From Beta vulgaris subsp. vulgaris (taxonomy: Eukaryota; Streptophyta; Magnoliopsida; Caryophyllales; Amaranthaceae): DNA of 64,000 nucleotides. Numbering within the stretch: position 1 is the first letter of the stretch; the number at the start of each line of letters is the position of its first letter. The stretch is taken from positions 52,375,776-52,439,775 of the forward strand of contig NC_079208.1 of the NCBI RefSeq assembly GCF_026745355.1, read 5' to 3'. The notes beneath the pieces were generated by a model. It was not told the origin of the DNA. It was given only the letters and a program-made list of their open reading frames with translations, and did not search any database. This document shows positions 47,137-57,819 of this stretch, one piece after another. The position numbers and the translations under genes are program-made.

Positions 47137-47304
47137 ATGGAGGTCGACACGTTTACTTCCTCGAATGCAGCGCCATTTTCCTTCTCGGAGCTCCGGCAAT
47201 ATAACCGACAAACTTTGTCGGAGACCGAGGCGCTTCCGAATCTAAGCCGCGTTGACTCAGACAAAGACGAGTCACCGGTGAGTTCGAGTGTTGTTGCAGT
47301 TTGA
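47137..47304 (+). CDS. Unidentified 55-residue open frame, possible captured exon
   Basis: The stretch 46910-47330 is clearly richer in G+C than its surroundings and uses balanced codons. The frame from 47137 reads MEVDTFTSSNAAPFSFSELR, then a Glu/Asp/Ser-rich part, ending in VSSSVVAV. A good splice donor-like CCGGTGAGTTC lies near the end (47276-47286), so this may be the first exon of a gene or a captured fragment of one. A second frame (46914-47204) overlaps it. I do not recognise the protein, and no downstream exon is evident. Confidence 0.2.
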   Translation: MEVDTFTSSNAAPFSFSELRQYNRQTLSETEALPNLSRVDSDKDESPVSSSVVAV

Positions 47305-47399
47305 AGGTCCAGAAAGTGTACCGCGGCGTAGGTTAATTGATACCGTCGTCATTGCCGAAGAACTATGCCATTTTCTCTCTCACTATGTGGTTTTTCGTT

Positions 47400-48085
47400 T
47401 TTGTGTAAAAGTAACCCCTTTTAATTACAAAAATTAACTCTATTTTTAGTAGAAGTAACCCCTTAGCATTACAAAAAGTAATACCCGATTTCAGTAAAAG
47501 TAACTACTTAACATTAGTAATCCTTAATTTCAGTAAAAGTAACCCATTAGCATTTGAAAAAGCAACTCCTAGTTTCACTCAATGTGACCCCTTAGCATTA
47601 GTAATCCCTAATTTCAGTAAAAGTAATTCCTTAGGCCTCGTTTGGTTCACATGGGAAGTAATTTCCCATGGGAATTTACATTTCATGGGAAATTATTTCC
47701 CTTGTTAATTTCCTAGGAATTAGACAAAATTGTTTGGTTGACACCATAGGAAATTGCATTTCCTAGGAAATTACTCACCAAGGGGGGGCTTGGTGAGTGA
47801 TTTCCCATGTTTCATGGGAAATTCTATTTCCCTTGGAATTTGTATTTCCTATGCTTCTCCCATTTCCCTCCAACCAAACACAACACCCATAATGTATTTC
47901 CTAGGAATTTGTATTTCCAAGGGAAATAGCTTCCAACCAAACAACACCTTAGTATTTGAAAAAGTAACCTCTAGTTTCACTTAAAGTAAGATCTTAGCAT
48001 TAGAAAAAAAAACCTAAATTTAATAAAAGTAACCACTCTGAAAACGATTCAACAAAAGTAACCCTGTTAAGAAAAGTAACTCCTT
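47400..48085. repeat. Degenerate tandem array of AGTAACCCCTTAGCATT units
   Basis: Units of roughly 40-50 bp (AAAAGTAACCCCTTAGCATT, AGTAATCCCTAATTTCAGT) recur about ten times with divergence. The array is split by a Tourist-like MITE at 47634-47948. Confidence 0.7.
47634..47948. mobile_element. Tourist-like (PIF/Harbinger) MITE
   Basis: Termini GGCCTCGTTTGGTT and AACCAAACAACACC are inverted and bordered by TTA on both sides (47631-47633 and 47949-47951), as in PIF/Harbinger elements. The interior is full of TTTCCCATGGGAAAT-like self-complementary segments. It is inserted in the middle of one unit of the tandem array. Confidence 0.85.
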
Positions 48086-49363
48086 CAAAATCGTATTCAC
48101 GCTTGGGTTTCATTATAAGGCCTAGCTTGGGCCTTTTTATTAGCTGGTCACACATTTCTTCAAGGCGTGACCTGTCTTATACAAAACTTTGTGTAGATTT
48201 CTTGCTATCAAAACTGCACATATAACTAAATTTAGGATTAAGATTTCTTATAGAAAAGGAAATATAATTTACCTTTTCTACTTCGATTTCTCATCTTTGA
48301 ACATTATGTAAATACGTACAATGATTATTTTATACTTATTTTGTTTCTTTTTAAGTGCAGCACTACGACTTTTGCACTATTCACATACTTCACTTTGACC
48401 GTATTTTTTTTAAACAACTTGATTATATGAGATGGTGTTGGATTTGTTTAAATCGACTTTTTTAAACTTACACAATACATAATTAGAGATAATAATAGTC
48501 AAAAATGTGCGACAACTAGACATGGTTATTGGATGGGGTAGCCCAATGGCTAAATGGTTAGGGTCAAATTTAAAGGACGTTCATTGGACAGGTTTATTGG
48601 ATAAGGTCATTATTGGATACGGCCATTATAGGGCCAATAAAGAAACCCAATAATTTTGAAAAATAAAATAGGTTTTGTAAAAACAATTACATATTCGGAT
48701 TCACATTCATTTAAACTCACTTTCGGCTCTCTTTGTTCCTTAATTTCTTGCTCGTTTGTCGGCCCGTCCATTATCGACCCGCTATCGCCCACAACCCATT
48801 TGGCCCAATCCGCTACCGACTCTTTATGAGGCGATCCTCTTATATTCCAAACCGCTTTTGACTCACATTAACCCTGCGACAACAAACTTGAAAGTCAGAA
48901 TGTTACACTTATTTAAAAATAAAGGTTTCCGCACAGAAATTAAAATTTTCATCCCAAAAGCAGAATGCTAATAAACAAGCCGAATAGTACATTATCCAGT
49001 ATCCAACTACCTTAGCATCCAGTCCAAGAAAGCAAGTGTAAAATGTGTGGGTCGAGTACATTAATTTATTTAATATTGTTAATCCATCGTTTCGCACATT
49101 GTGGTCTGTCTCACTTTCACACATTGTGGTCTTTTCACATTACTGTATCACTGTATAGATTCGTTTGTATGGGGGTTCATTGGTCGTCACTTATGTGTAT
49201 CTTCCTAATTTTGCGACAACCGGCCCCAATGTATTCATGCCTTAGGCGACCCGCGACCGACGGATAGTTGAAAGTCAAATGTTATTACTAATTGCACCAA
49301 CCCAAGCTCAATGAATAACAGCAGTAGTTTGCTTAGTTGGTACCATAATTCAACAAGATAAAA
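48086..49363. other. Intergenic, no gene seen
   Basis: Contains a partial Stowaway interior (about 48330-48510) and a CATTGGACAGG/GGCCCAAT-rich stretch at 48510-48860 that may be an eroded foldback element. No coding gene. Confidence 0.4.
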
Positions 49364-49621
49364 CTCCCTCCGTCCCATAATACAGTGTCTACTTCATTTT
49401 TGGTGTGTCAAACTTTAAAATATTTAACTGAATATTCTTATCTGTATGTATAAAAAAACATACTCATGTGGGATCTTGTTAGATTCGTCTCAGTGTGTAG
49501 TTTCATAATATCAAATTTTTATATTTTTTATTAATACGGAACTGAAGATATTAAAGGTCAAAGTTACGTCTTGGAGACCGTGTAAAAAAAAAACAAGCAC
49601 TATCTTTTGGAACGGAGGGAG
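49364..49621. mobile_element. Stowaway-like MITE, 257-bp family
   Basis: Termini CTCCCTCCGTCCCATAATAC and CTTTTGGAACGGAGGGAG. The right flank is TA and the left flank has mutated to AA. The core CATACTCATGTGGGATCTTG, TTAGATTCGTCTCAGTGTGT is present. Confidence 0.82.
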
Positions 49622-50531
49622 TAAAATACATGAAATATATGATGTTGGAGTTTATAAGAGTTTGTAGTAGAAATTCAAAGTTTGCTAAGAGTATGAAGAG
49701 TCTATTTTATTTTTTGTCCCACATGTGGCATGTGTGTAATAACTTGAACGAGGAAAGAGGCTGAGGTTCATATTGTTATTATTCAGTTAATATCTATTCC
49801 ACCCATTGTCAACAAATTTTAGGTGTGAAGACTGTTATTATTAAGTTACATAGACCACAACAATTTTGAGTCATTATGATTTATGAATTATGAATTTTGC
49901 AACAAACTTTGAAACATAGTTAGGGTTCAAGTTAGCTCATGATGACACTGAAATCTGTATTTTGGGTCAAATGTTCGGATATAGAGAAGAAATTTTGCAC
50001 AATCTTGGAGATGTGGCGCCCAACTTGGGTGTTTGGACATGGAATAAATCTACAAATGCAGGGCAATAATTGAATCTATCCCTTTTTAAATTGCACCATT
50101 TTGTTTTTCTTTTTTGTCGAGAAGCTTTTGAACGTCAATATCTCTTATTCCATGTAAGTAAAAATTATAACAATTTGATACTTGAAATCCTTGCATTGAA
50201 ACAAATTTAACAAGATTGCACTTAATTATGTTTTTTCTTATATAATGATGCGAGATAACTTAACAAAGTTGGTTGGTAAATAATGCCAAAAATAAAATGG
50301 TGCAGTTAGGTAAGAAGGAGGAAGTATTACTCTAAAACACAAGGTTGATGGATAGATCCTCAATTGGGAAACCAAGTACGTATTTTTTAAAAGATAGTAA
50401 CAAGAAGGTGCATTGGACAAAATCATTATTAGATAAGTAATTCTACTCTATGACTAGGTTTTTCATATAATAACTCTTCATTTTTATGGAAGATCATGTA
50501 TGATAGTTTTAATTTTGACACTAGAATAAAG
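49622..50531. other. Intergenic, no gene seen
   Basis: AT-rich. A one-sided trace of the 257-bp Stowaway family lies at about 50095-50320. Confidence 0.4.
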
Positions 50532-50536
50532 CTATC

Positions 50537-50825
50537 TGTCAAAGGACCAACTCAACCAAAAGCTTAAGCTAATGGTTGAGGCCCCAGGAATAGATTTATA
50601 CTCTATCACGCCCTCTCACGCAAGAGCCCTTTGGGCTTGAAGTGTGGATGCATCACAGGTCTCCCTCATACCTGGCGCTAAATATTCCACTGCGAAAGGA
50701 GGGGTGGATGAGATTCGAACCCGTGACCTTTTTGTCACACTGGCTCTGATACCATGTCAAAGGACCAACTCAACCAAAAGCTTAAGCTAATGGTTGAGGC
50801 CCAGGAATAGATTTATACTCTATCA
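50537..50825 (-). mobile_element. TRIM/SMART miniature LTR retrotransposon, 289 bp
   Basis: Two direct repeats, 50537-50608 (72 bp) and 50755-50825 (71 bp), differ by a single C indel. On the minus strand they begin TGATAGAG and end TTTGACA (TG..CA). The primer-binding site TGGTATCAGAGC (plus-strand complement at 50743-50754) directly follows the minus-strand 5' LTR, and a purine-rich GAGAGGGCG precedes the 3' LTR. A perfect 5-bp target duplication CTATC flanks it (50532-50536 and 50826-50830). No protein is encoded. This is a recent insertion of the family also seen at 13721-14030. Confidence 0.93.
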
Positions 50826-51415
50826 CTATCAAATTAATGCGCTTAAATATGAAAAAATTCCAAAAATAAATGGCCCAACTCGGTGTTGTGTCTGTGTCAA
50901 ATTTCAGGTCATTTTTCGAGATTTGGCCAATAATCCCAATTTAAAAAATGTTTCAAAACTATTTTGTTGGACTAACACACAATGTGCCCCAGCTGATCAA
51001 TTTGTGCCTGAAATTCGAGGCATATTACGTGCAATATCATTAGGGAAACAGGCTAAAAATGTCAAATTCATGCTTAACTCTAATGTTCCTTCTTTGATCA
51101 GTGCGACTCTCTAATTTTTAGACAATTAAGATCGTAGTTGGTATAGTATAGTATGCAACTAATACATGCTCTTGCTAGTTGCTACTTTAATAATTTTGTA
51201 TTATAGGTTTATATATTAACATGTATGTTTATTCCTTGTTTTGCATTAAAAAACAATACAAAAAAGGAGGCCAAGTTTATTAATTTTGTTGACTAATGTG
51301 TTGTTTAATATATAGTGTCTAAAACTTGTTTGCAAATACTCCCTAATACGAGGGGTTTATATGAATAAATGAGGGAATATTGAGTTTATCTTGTCAAGGT
51401 TTAGCCCTGGATACG

Positions 51416-51810
51416 CAAAGCGTGGATTATGCACTAGGGTGCACCATGCTCATTGTGCACCCAAGAAGAACATACCGTTTATATAAAAGAAACACGAACT
51501 TTTTTCAACAACTTTTCTGCGTTAAAAAAAGAACACATGACTTACAATTAAAGAACGTGTAAATTTATATTTATAAAAGAACAAAGGTTATAATGAAAAG
51601 AACATATAATAAATGAACATCTACACTTAGGTAAAAGAACATATACCTTTAAAATTCAAATTTGAAAAAGGAATCTTTAGTTGCAAAATTTAAGGAAGCA
51701 AATAACAAATTTTTTTAAAAAATTATAGACTCTAAAAATGATAAAACGACGTAGTTTAGAAAAGGGTGCACCATGCTCTACATGCACTTGGGTGCATGTA
51801 CTTATTTGCG
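51416..51810. mobile_element. Mutator-like MITE with CTGGATACG target duplication
   Basis: CTGGATACG occurs directly before (51407-51415) and after (51811-51819) the segment. The ends both contain CGCAAA when read inward, and GGGTGCACCATGCTC lies near both ends in inverted sense with TGCACCC. The interior repeats AAAAGAACAT. A 9-bp duplication suggests the Mutator superfamily. The two last bases of the duplication could instead belong to the element. Confidence 0.6.
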
Positions 51811-52329
51811 CTGGATACGGGGGGTTAGTACTTAGTAGCTGGTGCATTTACTTAATTTAAAGTTTAAACTATGTGAAGCTTACAGTTTACTTTACATTAG
51901 GAAAAAAATTAGTTCATTCATACCAACCATGATTATCCATGTCTCAACGTCAAGGCATCTAGCTTAGAAGCTTTCTCTTGCAACTAGATTTGCCAAAATC
52001 GTTAGCTACTTGCAAGTTGCACCTTAAGCCAAAAACTAAAGAGGCATTAGCATTAGGATTTAGAAATTAGAAAGGGATTGAGATGATATATGTCCCATTT
52101 TTATGTTCCATCTTGCATTATATGTGCTTTTGTTTACTACACATCAATGTTTATTGGTAAATATGATATAGATACTTCATGATTTATTTCTCACTATAAT
52201 GGATCGATTAAAGTAATCTGTTGGAAGGAAAAGATATTGGGCGTAGACAGTAGAGATCATGAATACAGAATGAGACATCTGATTTTGTGTCGTAACTAAA
52301 CAGAAAATATGATAAAATCACATAGATTT

Positions 52330-52570
52330 TAGTAGAGGTGATCATGGGTCAGACTTTGCTCTAAAAAATAGCCCGTTTCTGGCCAAACCTCGAGCCAACT
52401 TTTTCGCTCAAAAAACCGCTGTTTCAGGCCGGGCCAAACGGACTTTTTGCATGATCCCAAATTTTCAAATTTGGGGTGTTTATGGCCTTTTTTTTGCCCA
52501 AAAACAATCGGACTGAGGTTGAATCGCTGGCTGGAATATCATGCACAACACCGTATGTTTTTTAAGTCGT
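52330..52570. repeat. Foldback-type GGGCC/GGCCC-rich segment
   Basis: Sequence such as GTGATCATGGGTCAGACTTT, GGCCGGGCCAAACGG and CCCAAAAACAATCGGAC resembles eroded inverted-repeat elements like that at 12170. No coding sequence. Confidence 0.3.
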
Positions 52571-52769
52571 GTCGTTGATTAGCTCTAGATTTTAGTGAAA
52601 AGTGGGCATCATTGTCTCAAATATCATGCCCAAAACTATGCACAAATTGATAACAAAATATATGTAAATTGAACTTGACAGAATTCTGCCTCATTAGTAA
52701 ATAAGAAGCTTCTAAAAATGGAAAATATATTATGGTAAAAATTTATATAATGATAAATATTCCGTTGTA

Positions 52770-53026
52770 CTCCCCTTGTCACATTCACTTGTTATATCTC
52801 ATTTTACACAGTTTTACAAGACATTATTAAACTGTCAATATCTCTTATTTTTTTCACATAAAATTTAATATTATGAATCTAGTGTACACTTCGAAACATA
52901 TCTAACAAAATTGCACATAACTATATTTTGCGTGTGATAAAAAACAAAATATTTAGTTTATTTTGGTAGTTTACTTTCCAAGATGAATATGTAGCATTTA
53001 GCAAGTTAATATAAACTTAGGGAGTG
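52770..53026. mobile_element. Stowaway-like MITE, decayed
   Basis: CTCCCCTTGTCACATTCACT at the left and CTTAGGGAGTG at the right are bordered by TA. The size equals the common 257-bp class but the interior is diverged. Confidence 0.5.
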
Positions 53027-53760
53027 TAATGTTAGTGGGAAAAGTAGTATGGATTATTTCATAATTTGAGGCAGTGATTGATTGATTATTTATCCAGACA
53101 TTAGCAACATAAACACGTCTAATAGTGACATATCCAATATGCAATGCTCGAAAACGATATGTTGTCAAAGAAAATGATACATAGTTTATAATTAATTAAT
53201 TTTTCAAATATTTATTCCTATCTATGTATATGACTTATGGGCATTAATTTGAGAATTTTTTTTACAAGCAATCATATTATACAAATTTTATTATATACTC
53301 GAATGTACCTTGAGCATGATATATATATATATAAGATTATTTTTTTGCTCATTTAAAACCTTCAAATATACAAGTTTCTTACAATATGATGAGTTCTAAA
53401 TAAATAAATAATGGCATGCAATGCACATTGTACACCCAGATATAATGTTCTTATCATATTAGTAACCTGCAAGGAGGTAATAATGTTGCATGGTTTCTTC
53501 AAGAATATAATATTTGATTTTGTGCCTTGTTTGGGTTTTTTGCCCTCTTTTCTCACAAAAAAAAAAAAAGAGAGAGAGGGTGGTGGTGGACTGGTGGTGG
53601 TGATGGGGGCGTGAAGGTGTGGAAAAAGAAGGGGAAGGGAAAGTGAGGACAGAGGAGAAAGTGAGAAAAGTAAAGAAAATTATAAAAATACAGTATTTTA
53701 TACGTATTATTTATGGCGTTATCAGGAAATTATAGGGCGTCATTTTGCAATCCAGAATAA

Positions 53761-53931
53761 AGCAAGGTTTGGCTTAGTGGTGAAGATTTGGCCTCATGAC
53801 TTCAATGTCATGGGATCAAATCCCACTCGGAGGGAGTCTGACCTGCACAAATGGTTGGTTATACTTATGCGATCGAGGTATCAGTTCAGTAGGGTCTTTC
53901 ATCTTACCAACTTTTTTTTAAAAAAAATTTA
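53761..53931 (+). mobile_element. tRNA-derived SINE, 171 bp
   Basis: An A-box-like TGGCTTAGTGGTGAAG and a B-box-like GGATCAAATCCC form a tRNA-like head. A non-tRNA body and an A/T-rich tail follow. The flanks GCAATCCAGAATAA (53747-53760) and GCAACCCAGAAAAA (53932-53945) form a 14-bp target duplication with two mismatches. Confidence 0.78.
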
Positions 53932-54180
53932 GCAACCCAGAAAAATTAAGACCAAACTTACAAAATCTCTTTGTTCCATTAGTGTTATGGTTTTTTTTTT
54001 TCTTACGACAGTTACACTATGTCTTTTGAGGTCTAAGTTTGAAAACCTTTACAACAAATTCTAACTAGTGTAAATATTACAATGTAAAATTCTTATTAAA
54101 CAGGTTTTGAATATATATTTTAAAATGATTAAATTTTGTATGTCTTACTAATACATAATTACATATATTTATAATTAAAA

Positions 54181-55228
54181 CGGTTTTTTCACCAGGTACC
54201 CCTGAGGTTTCTTAATATTCACCTGGTACTCTCGTGCATGTTTTCTGAAATTCACCAGGTGCCCCTGTGGTTTTGAAAAATTCCTGACATGACCCTACCG
54301 TTAACTTTTTGTTAAATATGACCCTACAAAACTTAATTAATTAACCCTAATTTCTAACCCTAAGTCCATAACCCCTAACCCTATCCTAACCCCTAACCTT
54401 CCCACTACCCCCTCCCCCATCCTCCCCCACCCCGCGCAACCTCTCCCCCCACCCCCACCGCAACCCCTCCCCCACCCCCACCCGCCGCGCAACCTCTTCC
54501 CCCTCTCCTGCAGCAACCACGCAAGCCCCCTCCCCCTCCCTGGTAGAACCCACGTACGCAGCACCCCTCCCACCTCCTTCTCCCCTCCGCCGCGCAACCC
54601 CCCTTCCCTCAACTCAAACTCCACTACACCATTTCTGATTTTCAAACCTCCATTTTCAATCTCATCAACAGCTTCCTCACCTTCAGAAAACCACGAAATC
54701 TACGACGAAACCACCGAAAACACATCGTCGCGGGAAAAACTTCCTTCTCCAAAATCTCCACTTCACGTCGGTGGCCAAGAATGCAACGGTAAACGTTGAT
54801 TTAGGAGGGCAACATGGCGGAGGGGGAGAGGGAGGGGGGCTGCGTGGCGAAGGGGGGGAGAGGGAGGGGGAGGGGAGCTGTGTGGGTTCTATTAGGGAGG
54901 GGGAGGGGCCTGCGTGGCTGCTGCAAGGGAGGGGGGCTGGTGGGGTTGGGGTTGGATTGGGGGGCTGCTGGGTTGGGTTAGTGTTAGTTAGGGTATTTGG
55001 ATTAACTAGAGTTAATTAGGATTAATTAGAGTTTAATTAGGATAATTACAGTTAATTTGAGTTAATATGAATGATTTGGATTGAAACCTAACGAAGTTGA
55101 CGGAAAATTAACGGCAGGGTCATTTCAAGAATTTTTACCAAACCTCAAGGATACTTGGTGAATATTGAAAAACGTGAGGGTACCTGGTGAATATTATGAA
55201 ATATCAGAAGTACCTAGTGAAAAAATCG
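54181..55228. mobile_element. Foldback Mutator-like element (MULE), non-autonomous
   Basis: A perfect 9-bp duplication TAATTAAAA (54172-54180 and 55229-55237) flanks ends CGGTTTTTTCACCAGGTACC and, inverted, CGATTTTTTCACTAGGTACT. The inverted similarity continues for roughly 400 bp on each side, through CCCTAACCC-rich and CCCTCCCCC-rich arms, leaving about 150 bp of unpaired centre (54640-54790). The centre has balanced composition (ACCACGAAATCTACGACGAA) and may be captured gene sequence. No transposase. Open frames on both strands follow from G/C bias. Confidence 0.85.
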
Positions 55229-55237
55229 TAATTAAAA

Positions 55238-57815
55238 ATAGGAAAATGATATACATAGCGCTTAGGGCTATATATAAGAAGCTTAAAATAGAAATAAAAA
55301 TTTGAATCAAACATTTATTACCTCAAATGATGTAACATTTTGTAATGAATCCATAAACTATTTCCATTTTAAGACATGTATTTAATGCTTTTAGGATTAT
55401 ATATAACATTACTCTTAAAAATATACATGAAAGCCTAAAAAAAAAACCAGTCTAAACATTAATCAAATTAGAGGGAAGATCCCTTAAAAATAAAATAAAG
55501 GGAAGACATGTTGAGGTGGAAATTGGTACCTAGGCGTTATGACTTATGAGTATGTAATGTTGTTTGGCTATTGGTGTAATAGTGTGTTACACTTACACAT
55601 GAGAATGATATCTTATGTTGGTTGGAATGGGACATGTGCCCCCTCATGGTTGTAATCTTTTACATATTTTGCATGATTTCTCCACCCAGAGTCTTATTAA
55701 GAATAACTACTACTCGATCTCGTAGATTAAACTTTAAAGTCCACCACCACAATTTCCCACTAACAAATGAGCAATGTGCATATGATAATACCCCACACTT
55801 ATTTAATTAGATATTTGGATGATAGTTATTCATCAACACAGTACTCTACGTAGAAGTGACTAGGAGTAGTATTAACTATATTACGATAGTCTCTTTCCTA
55901 TGGTTTTCCTCAGTGGTATAAACTTTCCTTGGTGGTGACTGAATATTGATGTGGTACCTATATTATTGAATTTTTGTTAGTTAAGATGGGATCCACATGC
56001 CTTTCTATTTAAGGAGTAACTTGAGGAAGAAATTTATTCCTTGGGTGCAATGGACCGAGTTTTATCCACAGGAATGGAAAGCCAACTCTACTAACTTTAT
56101 TTTTTTCAACATGTATTTATCTTGATATTTCCTTAGTTTATTACTAATTTTTATATCGGCAAAAGCTTATAAGTATTTTTAGGCATTAGATAAGATAACT
56201 AAAAATGGAAATATTAAATGAATTAATCTAAATATTATTTATACCGATTGACGCGCGATTTTAGAATTTCATTTCGAGATTTATACCAATTTTGAAAATA
56301 TATTTAGTGTTTATCCAACACCTCTAACCGTACGTTAGCAAGATACTTTTTATATAAAATTGTATCATCTATGTGACAGAGTCTTATGAAAGATTATCTT
56401 CTAAGTTAGAATATAGATGGGAAAGAGCAAGTGAAGGGAAAGAAGAGGATAGAGGGGGGGGGGGGGTGGGGGAATAAAACTATTATCTTCTTTGCATTGG
56501 ATAAGAAATGAAGGAAAGAAAGGTGAGATGATTTTAGAAAATAGAAATCTTTTTATGTTGTTTTTAATTCAAAGTTTCATTTTTTTTATAAGGTCAATAC
56601 TTCTTATTCACTACATTCAAATCCAATTTCTCCAAGTGCATTTTGCCTTATTTTTGATATTATGACTATAGACACGTCACACAACGTGATTGATAAAAAT
56701 GAGATAGAAGATGACTTGAGAATTCTGTTCTTCCAAACGTTTTATAGCTATGTTAATTTTTAATTCCTCTAAAAAATGTTAATTTTTAATTTAATTTCTT
56801 TTGAAAAAAGAGATAGAAGATGACAAGTTTATCAAAAATGCACATCAGTGTGAAATTTGTCACTAATATGGCCTTAGACTAGAGAAGAAAAAAGAAGGTT
56901 ATTCCATAAAGTTGTTACTTATGCCACCGGTATCATATCCATTTTACTTTTGCTAAGAAAAAAACCCTAACAAGTTGGAAGAAGTAAGTGGAGTGAACCA
57001 GACTTAATAAGGGTGAGAACCAATTCAAAGACATCTTAAATTCAAGATGGATGTTCTAACCAATAAACTATCGCGCGTTCTCTAACCACTAGTATAATAC
57101 GCTTGTAAATTTGGGAAGCATGACATTAGTTGATGTAGTATATAATCCAATTGGCTTACCAATTGTTATATTCAACTTATGTTCCCGAACTTGATTATAT
57201 TCTTTTTAATTTTCCTTTTTGATTTTTTCAAACATTTTTGAACCTTTCTAGAATTTTTTAGAGCTTCAATTTAATTTTGTGAGTTTCTTATTAACTTCCT
57301 TATGACATTTAATTTCTTCATTCTTCCAAACTAACATGAGCTTTTTCTCCCTAAAAGAAAAAGTTCTTTTTTTTTTTTTTTTTTTTACCTTTTTATGAAA
57401 ATAAGTAAAAGCAAGTTGAACAAAGTAAAGACCGTTATATCTTGTAGAGTATAATTTTCAATCCTCAATCTTCTTATGAACAAGATTATTTAGCTTATAA
57501 TACTGCACATAAGTTCGAAAAAAGAGATGCAATGCAATATCATGCTTTTATTTCACAATTTTAAGGCTAATAATGTCAATGTACTTTTTCTGTTCTATTT
57601 TAGTTGCAATATGACGTGAGTAACAATAATTAAGGTGAGGCGAGATAGAGCGAGAAAAGGACCGACCTATATATGTGATAGACAAGAGAAAAAGAATCTA
57701 AAGTAATTAATATTGTAAATAGATTAGAACACCCAAAATAGAAAGCATCGCTATTAGAAGAGACAAATGAAATACCCTTAATTTAAGAATTAGTCCATTT
57801 GGTGTACATATAATT
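55238..57815. other. Intergenic, no gene seen
   Basis: AT-rich spacer with a G-run at about 56454-56473 (13 G, T, then 5 G). A weak Stowaway-like segment is at 57580-57775. No coding frames of note. Confidence 0.45.
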
Positions 57816-57819
57816 AGAG

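Noticed and set aside
50715..50755. Possible tRNA gene next to the primer-binding site
   Set aside because: Only a B-box-like motif and one stem are present. The context is clearly an LTR element, so it is reported as a structural oddity and not as a tRNA.
54345..54400. CCCTAACCC-like words resembling interstitial telomere repeats
   Set aside because: They are irregular, interrupted by CCTAACCCC variants and mirrored as GGGTTAG words in the opposite arm of the MULE (around 54965-55000). They are part of its inverted arms, not telomeric DNA.
54337..55019. Gly/Arg-rich frames on both strands
   Set aside because: They follow from the G/C-rich inverted arms of the MULE; both strands give the same kind of product.
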